From: Cyclobacterium amurskyense
GTDB taxonomy: Bacteria > Bacteroidota > Bacteroidia > Cytophagales > Cyclobacteriaceae
Length of the DNA: 64,000 nt
Reading direction: 5' to 3'
Assembly (NCBI RefSeq): GCF_001050135.1
Contig: NZ_CP012040.1
Coordinates: forward strand, 3,365,001-3,429,000
Under the pieces are notes generated by a model that saw only the letters and a program-made list of their open reading frames with translations, did no database searches and was not told the DNA's origin. Below are positions 7,987 to 17,334 of this stretch, one piece after another. Position numbers and translations under genes: made by a program. Positions within the stretch are counted from its first letter, which is position 1. Each line of letters opens with the position of its first letter.

Positions 7987-9495
7987 TTAATTGCCCAAAA
8001 CTGCATGAATATATAAGGTAGGGTCCATTAGGTTCTCAGCGATTTTAATAGATAATCGCATGACCCATTCTGCTCCAAAACCTATTCCTAACGATATTAT
8101 AGAAAGAAAAAACACCGACCCAATCATAGCTCTTCTCTTTAGTGGTTTTAGGGCATTGAAATACTTGATGTGCTTTTTCTCTGGTAACTCAGGCCCATCT
8201 TTCCAAAATACCTCTGACCACATTCTTGCGATTACAAATAAGGTAAGGAAACTTCCTAAGATTATGAAAGCGACAACTAAAATATTTGATTGGTCCAGAG
8301 CTCCCTGAATGAGAAGTAACTTGCCCCAAAAGCCAGACAATGGAGGAATACCTACTAAAGAGAAAAGAGGTACAGCCATCAGTAGACTTAGTTTAGGATG
8401 TTCTTTATAAAAACCACCAAGTAAACGCATAGAATAGGTGCCCTTGAATTTAAAGATTAGCCCACTTACCATAAAGAGATTCGTTTTCACAATAATGTCA
8501 TGTACCAGATAGAATATGGTACCTGCAATGGCGAGAGAGCTATAGACTCCTAAACCTGCAAGCATAAAACCAATGTGGCAAATGATAAGGTAGCTAAATA
8601 TTTTTCTAATGTTATTCTGAATCAATGCGCCTATACCTCCTGATAGGATGGTAAAAATAGCAAGCACCATGATCACCGTAGAAAGGAAAGTGTCAGGTAC
8701 AAAAATCAAGGTAAAAACCCTTAGCATGGCATAAACACCCACTTTGGTAAGTAGTCCACCAAATATGGCAGAGATGGCTGGCGGTGGGGTATGGTAGGAA
8801 GCAGGTAACCAAAAATAGAGTGGAAATACTGCTGATTTAATTCCAAAGCCTACTAAGAAGAGGATGGCTGTTACATTTACCAATCCTCTATTTTCTATCT
8901 CAGCCACGCGAAGTGAAAGGTCGGCCATATTTAAACTTCCCGTCAAACCGTACAGTATGGCTATGGCTGTAAGAAATATAACAGAAGCCAATAAGTTCAT
9001 GGTGACATACTTTATGGCACCTTCTATTTGGGCTTTTTCTCCCCCTATGGTCAATAGAACAAAAGAAGAGATAATGATGATTTCAAACCAAACATAAAGA
9101 TTAAATAGATCACCAGTCAAAAAGGCCCCACTCAATCCCATAATTAGTAAGTGGAAAATAGGGAAATAGCCGAATTTGATACGGGCGTTTCTTACACTTC
9201 CTACCGAATACACGCTGACAGCAAGCCCTGCAATGGCTGTTAGTAAGACTAGAAGGGCACTAAAAGAATCGGCCACAAAAGTGATCCCAAAAGGTGCGGC
9301 CCATCCACCTGCTTGCATGATTTGAATGCCTTCATTGTCCACTTTTATCAGTAGCAACAGGCTGATTATTAGTGCTATTATGGATCCGGTTACAGAGATC
9401 AGCTTTTGAATGTTTTTGCTGCTCCATGAAAACATCAGCAAAATGGCTATTAAAAGCTGGAAAATTACCGGTAAAACAATATACGGGTTGTTCAT
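7987..9495 (-). CDS. mrpD: Mrp/Mnh Na+/H+ antiporter subunit D
   Basis: The 502-aa polytopic protein belongs to the complex I ND2/ND4/ND5-like proton-translocating family. It carries the conserved Glu in NLYVWFEIIIISSF, the Lys-containing GFGIKSAVFPLYFWLP and the HxxHD-type segment LVHDIIVKTNLF. Size and motifs match MrpD. It overlaps mrpC by 4 bases. Together with MrpA it would form the ion-translocating core. Confidence 0.94.
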   Translation of the reverse strand: MNNPYIVLPVIFQLLIAILLMFSWSSKNIQKLISVTGSIIALIISLLLLIKVDNEGIQIMQAGGWAAPFGITFVADSFSALLVLLTAIAGLAVSVYSVGSVRNARIKFGYFPIFHLLIMGLSGAFLTGDLFNLYVWFEIIIISSFVLLTIGGEKAQIEGAIKYVTMNLLASVIFLTAIAILYGLTGSLNMADLSLRVAEIENRGLVNVTAILFLVGFGIKSAVFPLYFWLPASYHTPPPAISAIFGGLLTKVGVYAMLRVFTLIFVPDTFLSTVIMVLAIFTILSGGIGALIQNNIRKIFSYLIICHIGFMLAGLGVYSSLAIAGTIFYLVHDIIVKTNLFMVSGLIFKFKGTYSMRLLGGFYKEHPKLSLLMAVPLFSLVGIPPLSGFWGKLLLIQGALDQSNILVVAFIILGSFLTLFVIARMWSEVFWKDGPELPEKKHIKYFNALKPLKRRAMIGSVFFLSIISLGIGFGAEWVMRLSIKIAENLMDPTLYIHAVLGN

Positions 9496-9845
9496 AGGTC
9501 TTCGTCGGTTGCGTTCATTTCGTCCAGATCATCTGTTTTGACCACTTTATAGGCACGTTTGATTAGTATAATGGCAAAGGCTTGAAGGCCGAAACTAATT
9601 ACTATGGCGGTAAGGATTAGTGCCTGAGGTACAGGGTCTGCATAAATTTCTCCCAACATCTTTTCTGAGGAGGCTATAATAGGGGGCTTTCCTTTAACTA
9701 TTTTTCCTAATAAGAATATCAATAAATTGGCTCCATTACCGAGTAAGATCAGTCCGATAATTAACTTTACCAAACTTCTTCTCAGCATCATATAGATACC
9801 AGCGGCATACAAGAGCCCTATTATAATGACCAATAAAATTTCCAT
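9492..9845 (-). CDS. mrpC: Mrp/Mnh Na+/H+ antiporter subunit C
   Basis: I choose the ATG at 9845 (117 aa). The ORF is open to 9893, but that start lies inside mrpB. The protein is NuoK-like with three helices. It carries LIIGLILLGNGANLLIF in helix 2 and DPVPQALILTAIVISFG before helix 3, both typical of MnhC/MrpC. It overlaps mrpD by 4 bases and abuts mrpB by 1 base, so translation is probably coupled. Confidence 0.93.
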   Translation of the reverse strand: MEILLVIIIGLLYAAGIYMMLRRSLVKLIIGLILLGNGANLLIFLLGKIVKGKPPIIASSEKMLGEIYADPVPQALILTAIVISFGLQAFAIILIKRAYKVVKTDDLDEMNATDEDL

Positions 9846-9846
9846 A

Positions 9847-10257
9847 TTATAAACCTTCTGATATGGTGAAAATAATGGTGAGGGTGACACCAATAACTAC
9901 CAAGTAAACGCCAGTGTCAAAAAACAAGGCGGTACCAACTGATCCTATTACAGGTACAGCATTCTCCATCCAAAGACCAGTCATAAACGCTTCCCCAAAG
10001 AACAGGGGCAAGGCACCAGAAGCCAAAGCCAAAAGTAATCCAACAGGCATTAAGAAACCTGGATGAATAGACATGATGTTTTTTGTTTTTTCTATTCCAT
10101 TGGCGAATGAATGGATGACGAAAGCGATAGAGGCCATCAAGCCTCCCACAAAGCCACCTCCTGGTAAATAATGTCCACGCAATAATATAAAGATGGAAAA
10201 GAGTAATAATAGCGGCAGCAGGTATACCGAGGCCGTCTTGAATATGATGGTTTTCAT
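9847..10257 (-). CDS. mrpB: Mrp/Mnh Na+/H+ antiporter subunit B
   Basis: The 136-aa protein has four hydrophobic segments and the signature LLRGHYLPGGGFVGGLMASI of the MnhB domain. It follows mrpA with a 2-base gap. In this operon the MbhD/MbhE-like parts are at the C-terminus of MrpA, so MrpB carries only the MnhB domain, as in Bacillus-type (group 1) systems. Confidence 0.92.
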   Translation of the reverse strand: MKTIIFKTASVYLLPLLLLFSIFILLRGHYLPGGGFVGGLMASIAFVIHSFANGIEKTKNIMSIHPGFLMPVGLLLALASGALPLFFGEAFMTGLWMENAVPVIGSVGTALFFDTGVYLVVIGVTLTIIFTISEGL

Positions 10258-10259
10258 AA

Positions 10260-12566
10260 TTATTCTTTTTCAGTACTTTTTAGATGGAGTTTTAAAAGGC
10301 CAAATACACCGATGGCTGCAATCGCCAATACAGTGATTTCTACAATGGTATCAAAGCCCCTGAAATCAACAAGGATTACATTGACTACATTTTTACCTTT
10401 TCCAAGAATATAAGCATTCTTTGCATAGTATTCACTGATTTCCTTGGTGACAGATTCGTTCATGACTTCTAAGGTCAATACACTGATCAAGGCACCAAAT
10501 ACAAGGGCCAACAATCCATCCCTTATTTTATCATTGTTATCCGACAATACAAGGTACCTAGGTAGATTGTATAAAACCAATACAAATAGAATCACTGTCA
10601 AGGTGTCTATAGAGAATTGGGTCATGGCCAAATCCGGTGCAGAGTAGAATAAAAATATCATGCAAAAGGAATAACCTACCACACCCAAAGAGGCAACTGC
10701 AGTAAGTCTAGATTTGGAAAAGACAGTAAAGAATATTGCTGAGGCCATGATAATGATTACAATGGCTTCATATAGGGTGACCTCTGTAAGTTTGGCAGTA
10801 TCTACATACAATTCCACACCTGTGAAGAAACGGTAGCCCAGTAAAATGGTCAAAAAGGAAAGAATGGTAATTAAATAATACCTTAAATAGCCATTTTGAA
10901 AGAACTTTGTCCATTGCCTGCTTAACAAAACAAAGCTGTTAGACAGGCCAACGATAATCGATTGAGGAGAAATCTTCTCAAACCTTGTAACCTTGGATAG
11001 CAAGCCTTCAGAAGGTTTTAATAAGAAATACAAAGCAGTACCCGAACCTATGGTAATGGCACTCAATAACAGAATCAGGTTAATGCCATGCCAAAGTTTC
11101 AAATGAAAATCAGGCGTGGCTCCTGTAATAGATTGAACTACAGGTTTTATTATGCTTCCTTCAATTAAACCTGGGGCCAGGCCAAACAAGATTCCTAAAA
11201 CACCAAGTAATAAAGGAGGAATGTACATGGCAGGACCAGGTAGGTGAAGTTTTTTGAATTCTTCAGGCAATTTTCCTACAAAAGGTTTTATCCCAGCTAA
11301 AAAACCTGCAAATAACAAGGCTGCATTGGTGAAGACAGCCAATCCCGTAAGTAACCAAGCTATATCACCCATGCCTAGTGTAGCGTCATAAATTAAATCT
11401 TTTCCAACAAAACCGAAGGAAGGGGGGATTCCTGCATTAGAGATAGCTGCTAACATGGCTGCAATCCCCACAGGTAGCATTACTTTATTTAAACCTCCAA
11501 GTTTGCGTATGTCTCGGGTGCCAGTTTCATGATCAATAATTCCTGTGACAAGAAAAAGTGTCGCCTTATATAAGGCATGGACTAAAATGAAAACTGAAGC
11601 CGCCAATAAGGCCTCTTTTGTGCCAAGGCCTATTAAAAAAACCAATATTCCTAGAGCTGAGATGGTTGAATAGGCTAGGATTCCTTTCAGATCCAACCTG
11701 AACAAGGCATGGATGGCTGCATAAGTCATGGTAAGCGCACCAACTATTATAAGTGTACTGTTCCACCATTCATGGTTTCCCAATACTGGTGTAAACCTTG
11801 CCAATAAATAGATTCCTGCTTTCACCATCGTCGCAGAATGGAGGTAAGTAGATACAGGGGTAGGGGCTTTCATTGCGCCAGGCAACCAGAAATGAAATGG
11901 AAATTGAGCGGATTTGGTAAATGCTGCAATAAATAAGAACAGCAATACCCACCCATAAAGGTCATTGGATTGAATAGATTCAGCCAAAGGAGCAAGGGCA
12001 GATATTTGATATTCACCCGTAATTTGACCCAAGCCGACCATTGCGGCCATCAAAAACAAACCACCAAAGCCCGTTACAGCCAATGCTGTGATCGCTGATT
12101 TCCTAGAAGCAGGGTTGTCATTATTGAAACCTATCAAGAAGAAGGAACTGATACTAGTAAGTTCCCAAAAGATAAAAAGAGTGTAGATATTATCAGACAG
12201 GACCAATCCAAGCATGGAAGCCATAAACATGGCCAGGTAGGCATAGAATCTGTCTAGATATTGATGGCCTTTTAGGTAGGAGGAAGTGTATATAAATACA
12301 AGGGTTCCGATTCCACTGATCAGTAAAACGAAAAGGTAGGACAATCCATCAAGGTTAAAATCAAGGTTCACCCCTATGGAGGGCACCCATTGATAACTGA
12401 CCTTTAAAGTCTCCCCAGCCAGTATTAAGGGTAATTTTGAAAGGAAAAACCCAAAGATGGAAAATGGCAGAATGGCAACCCAAATGGTAGATTTAGGCTT
12501 CATCCAGCCCATTATCAGTGGGATTACTAAAGCCAAAATAAATCCCGAAATTACAGCAATCAACAT
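10260..12566 (-). CDS. mrpA: Mrp/Mnh Na+/H+ antiporter subunit A
   Basis: The 768-aa protein is the largest Mrp subunit. The N-terminal two thirds is NuoL-like, with the conserved Glu in IFWELTSISSFFLIGF, the Lys in FTKSAQFPFHFWLPGAM and LVHALYKATLFLVTGII. After about residue 600 come the MbhD-like segment (APDLAMTQFSIDTLTVILF) and an MbhE-like C-terminus. This is the standard fused architecture. It is the first gene of mrpABCDEFG-lactonase and starts divergently from ppc across a 243-base gap. Confidence 0.95.
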   Translation of the reverse strand: MLIAVISGFILALVIPLIMGWMKPKSTIWVAILPFSIFGFFLSKLPLILAGETLKVSYQWVPSIGVNLDFNLDGLSYLFVLLISGIGTLVFIYTSSYLKGHQYLDRFYAYLAMFMASMLGLVLSDNIYTLFIFWELTSISSFFLIGFNNDNPASRKSAITALAVTGFGGLFLMAAMVGLGQITGEYQISALAPLAESIQSNDLYGWVLLFLFIAAFTKSAQFPFHFWLPGAMKAPTPVSTYLHSATMVKAGIYLLARFTPVLGNHEWWNSTLIIVGALTMTYAAIHALFRLDLKGILAYSTISALGILVFLIGLGTKEALLAASVFILVHALYKATLFLVTGIIDHETGTRDIRKLGGLNKVMLPVGIAAMLAAISNAGIPPSFGFVGKDLIYDATLGMGDIAWLLTGLAVFTNAALLFAGFLAGIKPFVGKLPEEFKKLHLPGPAMYIPPLLLGVLGILFGLAPGLIEGSIIKPVVQSITGATPDFHLKLWHGINLILLLSAITIGSGTALYFLLKPSEGLLSKVTRFEKISPQSIIVGLSNSFVLLSRQWTKFFQNGYLRYYLITILSFLTILLGYRFFTGVELYVDTAKLTEVTLYEAIVIIIMASAIFFTVFSKSRLTAVASLGVVGYSFCMIFLFYSAPDLAMTQFSIDTLTVILFVLVLYNLPRYLVLSDNNDKIRDGLLALVFGALISVLTLEVMNESVTKEISEYYAKNAYILGKGKNVVNVILVDFRGFDTIVEITVLAIAAIGVFGLLKLHLKSTEKE

Positions 12567-12747
12567 CAGCGATTATTTAACGAGTTTGTTTAACGAAAGC
12601 CTAAAATACGAAAAATAATGTGATAAGACAGGTCTAATATAATCGTTTCCATTAATGGTTAGTTGATAAACCTAATAAGGCACTGATTGTAAGCAAAATA
12701 TAATAAATGAGGTAATTAGTAGAGAAATTATACCGGAGTTTTGATGA

Positions 12748-12781
12748 AATAACTCAAAAAAATGTGCATTTTTGAGTTATT
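12748..12781. promoter_or_regulatory. Perfect 13-bp inverted repeat in the ppc upstream region
   Basis: AATAACTCAAAAA (12748-12760) and TTTTTGAGTTATT (12769-12781) are exact reverse complements around an 8-base loop. It ends 28 bases before the ppc start codon, inside the mrpA/ppc divergent gap. It could be an operator palindrome or a leader hairpin close to the ribosome-binding region. Its presence argues for the ATG at 12810 rather than the in-frame ATG at 12762 within the loop. Confidence 0.6.
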
Positions 12782-12809
12782 GCAAAGAATAAATATAACC
12801 TTTTCAACC

Positions 12810-15362
12810 ATGGCTAACATCTACGAGACTGAAGTCGCAAAGCGTTTCACGATTTATAACAGTCTGTTTTTAGACCTGCCCTTTGACCAAATATATAGAA
12901 CAGGCACATTGTTGCCGATCTTATCTGAGGCATGCCAAAGTGGGTTTCAAGAAAATAAAACGCCAAAGGAAATTATCCGCCAATTCTTTGAAGAATTAAT
13001 GGCCGATAAACCTGAAGAAGAAAGGCATGATCTTCTTTTTAAAATGGTACAATACATCGAACGTCAGGTAGTGTTATTTGACTCGATAGAAGATGCCTCC
13101 TTCGAAAAATTCAATGACATCAAAGGTAAAGGTACCATGACGGCATTGATTGCCAGAGCGGAGAATGACCATAAAAAGGAAGAACTCATAGAAAAGTTGA
13201 AGAACTTTTCTGTTCGACTGACACTTACGGCACACCCAACGCAATTTTATCCTGGGAATGTTCTGGCGATTATCACTGATCTGGAGCAAGCAATAAGGAA
13301 AAATGACCTTGGTGATGTGGATCTTTTGCTTCGCCAATTGGGTAAAACAGCTTTCATTAACAAAGAGAAGCCTTCTCCTTATGAAGAGGCTGTAAGTTTA
13401 ACCTGGTTTTTGGAGTATGTGTTTTATCCGAGCATATCGGATATCATGATCAGAATCCTCAACCAACTGAATATTCCGCTACATGATTGGGAGAATCCCA
13501 ATTTGCTAAAAGTGGGTTTTTGGCCAGGTGGTGACAGGGATGGTAATCCTTTCGTTACTCATGAAATCACTAAAAAGGTTTCTGACAAGCTACAAAACAG
13601 CATTCTTAAGTGTTACTATAGAGATATACGTAAGGTAAGAAGAAGATTAACCTTTCATAATGTTGAAAGTCATCTTATTAAAGCAGAAAAAGGTATATAC
13701 AATACTTTATTCAGTGGAGAGGGTGAGGTTTTCCATTCTAAAGATGAATTACTAGCTGTTTTATATGAGGCTAGAAAAGGCATAATAGAAGAGCATGGTG
13801 GCTTGTCACTTGAATTGCTGGATGAGTTCATTCTTAAAGTGAGGGTATTTGGGTTCCATTTTGCCAGCATGGACGTGAGGCAAGACAGTAGGAAACACGA
13901 TGCCCTTTGGGATGAGATTTTAGAGAAAAGTGAAGGAGAGGCTGCTTTGGAGGTTTACCATCAAGGGGATGAGGAGGCGAAAATCCAAAAAATCCTTTCT
14001 GTTGATAAGTTGCCAGAAATCAATTCTCTGGAAGATCCATTTCATAGAGAAATGCTGGAGAGCATTTCCTCTATAGCCTACATTCAGAAAAACAATGGAC
14101 CTATGGGTTGCCACAGGTACATTATTTCCAATAACCAGTCTGTACTGCATGTTTTGGAGGTCTATCAGTTAAATAAATTACTACTTGCAAATGGTGGTGA
14201 TTTGTTCCTTGATATTGTGCCTTTATTTGAAACCATTGACGATTTGGCTGCTGCACACAGCGTTATGTCATCTCTTTATAACAATAAAACTTACAGAGAC
14301 CACCTTCGTAAGCGAGGAAACAAGCAATCGATTATGTTGGGCTTTTCTGATGGAACCAAAGATGGTGGTTACATCAGGGCCAACTGGTCTATATTAAGGG
14401 CTAAGGAAGAGCTTACCAAAGTGGCAAGAGAGGAAGGGATAGATGTAGTCTTCTTTGATGGGAGAGGTGGACCGCCTGCAAGGGGTGGGGGAAACACTCA
14501 TAACTTCTATGCTTCTCTCGGACCCAATGTGGAAAACCGTGAAATCCAGATTACCATACAAGGACAGACCATTAGTGCCAATTATGGCAAGCCAGTTAGT
14601 TGCTCTTATAATTTAGAACAATTACTTAGTGCTGGCATGGAAAGTCATTTGTATCCTTCAAGCGAAAACAGTTTGACTGATAAGCAAAAGTCGCTTATCG
14701 ATGAGATGGCCGATATCAGTTATAATGCTTATAAAGAGCTTAAGAACCACGAACAATTTGTACCGTATTTGGAAAAAGTTACTCCATTGAAATTCTTTGG
14801 AATGACCAATATAGGATCCAGACCGGTAAAAAGAAGCAAAGGCGGTAGCATGAAATTTGAGGATTTGAGAGCCATACCTTTTGTAGGCGCTTGGGCCCAA
14901 ATGAAGCAAAATATTCCAGGTTTCTTTGGCGTGGGTAAAGCCATAGAAGAGTTGGAAAAACAAGGCAGGTTAGGAGAGGTGCAGCAGTTATACAAAGATT
15001 CTTTGTTTTTCCGCTCACTATTGGGGAATTCCATGCAATCCCTTGCCAAGTCCTTTTATCCAGCAACAGCTTACCTCAAAGATGATCCACAATTCGGAGG
15101 TTTCTGGGAGTTGATGTACGGTGAGTACCAAAGATCTTATGATAAGATTCTTAGTGTGGCCGGTATGAGCACCTTGCTAGAGGACAGTCCATTGAGTAAA
15201 GAATCCATTGCCATCAGGGAAAGGATTGTTTTACCATTGATCACTATACAGCAGTATGCTATCCAGACCATATTAGAAAAAGGAAAAGAAGATACCGCCT
15301 TACAAAAGTTAATCCTAAGAACCATGTTTGGAATCATTAATGCCGCAAGAAATGCTGCTTAA
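12810..15362 (+). CDS. ppc: Phosphoenolpyruvate carboxylase
   Basis: It carboxylates PEP to oxaloacetate with bicarbonate, an anaplerotic step in the cytoplasm. The ATG at 12810 gives 850 aa, near the 880-930 of classic PEPC. Catalytic motifs are present: TAHPTQ (about residue 138), GGDRDGNPFVT (about 239), GFSDGTKDGGYI (about 510) and the mobile loop FDGRGGPPARGGG (about 548). The last 110 residues, from SFYPATAYLKDDPQFGGFW on, are duplicated in two decayed fragments downstream (16598 and 27928). A strong terminator follows. Confidence 0.95.
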   Translation: MANIYETEVAKRFTIYNSLFLDLPFDQIYRTGTLLPILSEACQSGFQENKTPKEIIRQFFEELMADKPEEERHDLLFKMVQYIERQVVLFDSIEDASFEKFNDIKGKGTMTALIARAENDHKKEELIEKLKNFSVRLTLTAHPTQFYPGNVLAIITDLEQAIRKNDLGDVDLLLRQLGKTAFINKEKPSPYEEAVSLTWFLEYVFYPSISDIMIRILNQLNIPLHDWENPNLLKVGFWPGGDRDGNPFVTHEITKKVSDKLQNSILKCYYRDIRKVRRRLTFHNVESHLIKAEKGIYNTLFSGEGEVFHSKDELLAVLYEARKGIIEEHGGLSLELLDEFILKVRVFGFHFASMDVRQDSRKHDALWDEILEKSEGEAALEVYHQGDEEAKIQKILSVDKLPEINSLEDPFHREMLESISSIAYIQKNNGPMGCHRYIISNNQSVLHVLEVYQLNKLLLANGGDLFLDIVPLFETIDDLAAAHSVMSSLYNNKTYRDHLRKRGNKQSIMLGFSDGTKDGGYIRANWSILRAKEELTKVAREEGIDVVFFDGRGGPPARGGGNTHNFYASLGPNVENREIQITIQGQTISANYGKPVSCSYNLEQLLSAGMESHLYPSSENSLTDKQKSLIDEMADISYNAYKELKNHEQFVPYLEKVTPLKFFGMTNIGSRPVKRSKGGSMKFEDLRAIPFVGAWAQMKQNIPGFFGVGKAIEELEKQGRLGEVQQLYKDSLFFRSLLGNSMQSLAKSFYPATAYLKDDPQFGGFWELMYGEYQRSYDKILSVAGMSTLLEDSPLSKESIAIRERIVLPLITIQQYAIQTILEKGKEDTALQKLILRTMFGIINAARNAA

Positions 15363-15394
15363 TACAAAATAGAAACGTTTCTAATGCTAATATA

Positions 15395-15423
15395 AGGGCC
15401 ACTGTTACAGTGGCCTTTTTTTA
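15395..15423 (+). terminator. Terminator of ppc
   Basis: AAGGGCCACTGT and ACAGTGGCC pair in a compact GC-rich hairpin followed by seven T, about 33 bases after the ppc stop. A near-identical hairpin (GGCCACTGTTTCAGTGGCC) follows the second ppc fragment at 28162-28191. Confidence 0.92.
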
Positions 15424-15537
15424 TGTGTAAATATTTGGTTTAAAATTATTTATTTGGCTGAATTGATAAAGTTCAATATAAAACCCTGTTTTTCAAACTG
15501 ATACGATGTTATTTGTGTTTTAATTGTTATTTTTAGG

Positions 15538-16491
15538 TTGGAGGGGTTAAGGGAAGGCATTACTTTTCGGTGGTTGCAGTTGATAAAGTTGGCGTTATCG
15601 TTCGTTTTATTTATTTATGATATGGAGTTTTTAGATATGATACTGGGTATTGACCCAAATTTTATTGTGATTGGGTTAATTGCAATTTTCTTTTCATTGG
15701 AGCAAGTATCCCAATCCCCTGTTAATTTTAAAAAACGGATCCATCACCTATTTCATAATTTACTATTTCAAGTTATTCTTGTTGGCCTAAATGTATTTTT
15801 TGTGACATTTCAAGTTTTCTCTATAGAGTGGTTAAATGAGCATCATATTGGACTCTTGTATCTGATAGAACTACCCTTCTGGATTAAGCTTTTTATCTCT
15901 GTCGCTTTATATGATATTACAGCATATTGGATACATAGGGGTACGCACGTAATTCCTTTGCTGTGGAGATTTCATAGGGTACACCATAGTGATACCTCAA
16001 TGGACGCATCAACAGTTTTTAGATTTCACCCATTTGAATTAATATTAGTATTTGGAATGGGGAATATCCTGACTGCTGCACTATTTGGTACTGACGTTCT
16101 TTCTATGGCAGTATATTATTTATTTTTATATGTGTTTTTCTTTTTTGAACATGCCAATCTTACCTACCCAAAATGGCTTAATTCAACAATCGGATTGATT
16201 TTTGTGATGCCTGATCACCACAGGGTACATCATCAGCAAGACCAATATTATACAGATTCCAATTATGCCGACATATTTATAGTCTGGGACAGGATCTTTG
16301 GGACCTTCAAAACTATGCCGGCACAGAAAAATAAATACGGCTTGATGGAGTTTGATGAGGATAAGAAGCAAACATTTCTTTTTTTAATTAAAAGCCCCTT
16401 TTTAAATATAAAGAGAATTACAATTGACGGAGAAAAAGGAATAAGCCGGAATAAAAAAACTCCACTCGAGCAACAAAACTCTGACAACTGA
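15538..16491 (+). CDS. Sterol desaturase / fatty acid hydroxylase family protein
   Basis: This is a membrane-bound di-iron oxygenase of the FA_hydroxylase superfamily. The histidine clusters that bind the iron are clear: HRGTH, HRVHHSD, and MPDHHRVHH near residue 225. Four or more hydrophobic segments surround them. The frame opens at a TTG at 15538 (317 aa). An ATG 29 codons later would give about 288 aa and is also plausible. The substrate (sterol, fatty acid or carotenoid) cannot be told. It sits alone between ppc and the first ppc fragment, so it lies inside the rearranged region. Confidence 0.8.
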   Translation: MEGLREGITFRWLQLIKLALSFVLFIYDMEFLDMILGIDPNFIVIGLIAIFFSLEQVSQSPVNFKKRIHHLFHNLLFQVILVGLNVFFVTFQVFSIEWLNEHHIGLLYLIELPFWIKLFISVALYDITAYWIHRGTHVIPLLWRFHRVHHSDTSMDASTVFRFHPFELILVFGMGNILTAALFGTDVLSMAVYYLFLYVFFFFEHANLTYPKWLNSTIGLIFVMPDHHRVHHQQDQYYTDSNYADIFIVWDRIFGTFKTMPAQKNKYGLMEFDEDKKQTFLFLIKSPFLNIKRITIDGEKGISRNKKTPLEQQNSDN

Positions 16492-16597
16492 ATTCTTCAG
16501 TTAGCTTAGGGGGCATTTCCTTGGTTTATTTCACTTCCTTATGAAACAGGAAGATATATCTCTGCTTCTTACTTAATAATCTTTCATTCTAGTTCAA

Positions 16598-16922
16598 GAC
16601 AATTGCAAAATCTTTTTATCCGGCGACCGCATACCTTAAGGACGATCCGCAATTCGGAGGTTTCTGGGACCTGATGTACGGTGAATACCAGAGGTCTTAT
16701 GAAAAAATCCTAACTGTGGCAGGAATGACGGACTTGCTGGAGGACAGTCCGCTAAGTAATCAATCCATTGCCATTAGGGAAAGAATTGTTTTACCGTTGA
16801 TCACCATTCAGCAGTATGCCATTCAGACCATTTTGGACAAAGGCAAAGAAGATACTGCCTTACAAAAGCTGATCCTCAGGACCATGTTTGGTAGAATCCA
16901 TGTAGCAAGAAATGATGCGTAA
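16598..16922 (+). pseudogene. ppc 3'-end fragment, copy 1
   Basis: From about 16598 the sequence translates as the last roughly 107 residues of PEP carboxylase (SFYPATAYLKDDPQFGGFW, then DLMYGEYQRSYEKIL up to RTMFGRIHVARNDA and a stop). It is near-identical to the C-terminus of the intact ppc, with scattered substitutions (EKILTVAGMTDLLEDS versus DKILSVAGMSTLLEDS). The first 740 codons are missing and no start with a promoter is visible. The open part from the ATG at 16674 (82 aa) is a remnant, not a functional enzyme. Confidence 0.85.
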
Positions 16923-17184
16923 CGATTAGAACAACATTTTTTTATCTAAAGTAGAGATTGGTTATGGAATAACTCAAGCCAAGGGTTTAAAATCCTAAGT
17001 TAGTTTGATATTATCCGTTTTATTAAACGTTTAATAAAACCTTGTTGGATCATAAGTATTCAAACTAAAATATCGTCTTGTAAGCTTAGGCTATGATTTA
17101 TGTTTTTTATTTAATATTTATTCCTTAGTTTTAATGATAGTTGGAAGTCGAATAAAGTGCGCTGTGTGCTTTAGCCGGATGTTG
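16923..17184. repeat. Dispersed repeat E, copy 1
   Basis: This non-coding repeat follows the ppc fragment. It shares with 28133-28434 and 30976-31226 long blocks such as TTATCCGTTTTATTAAACG and AAACTAAAATATCGTCTTG, and all three end at CTTTAGCCGGATGTTG or close variants. This copy lacks the GGCCACTG terminator stem that copy 2 retains near its left end. The right end holds an imperfect AAAGTGC...GCTTT hairpin. An unrelated AT-rich gene begins about 150 bases after it. Confidence 0.8.
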
Positions 17185-17334
17185 GGTGCAAGCTTGGGAC
17201 ACTACTAAATTGAAACAGATGAGCTCTAAATTAATTTTTTGATACCCAATAGACTGACTTATAATTTTCATAAAATCAGCATTATATTTAAGAGAAATGA
17301 TAGACTTTAGTATTAAAACATTAATAATTAAAAA

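Noticed and set aside
12762..12809. Longer ppc start at 12762
   Set aside because: It lies in the loop of a perfect inverted repeat, and the added 16 residues are not PEPC-like. The ATG at 12810 fits the family start.
17140..17190. Repeat E ends (CTTTAGCCGGATGTTGGG) as integron attC sites
   Set aside because: The right end resembles a GTTRRRY core, but no matching RYYYAAC half lies within the expected distance upstream in any of the three copies, and no integron integrase is in the window. Kept only as a cassette-like boundary.
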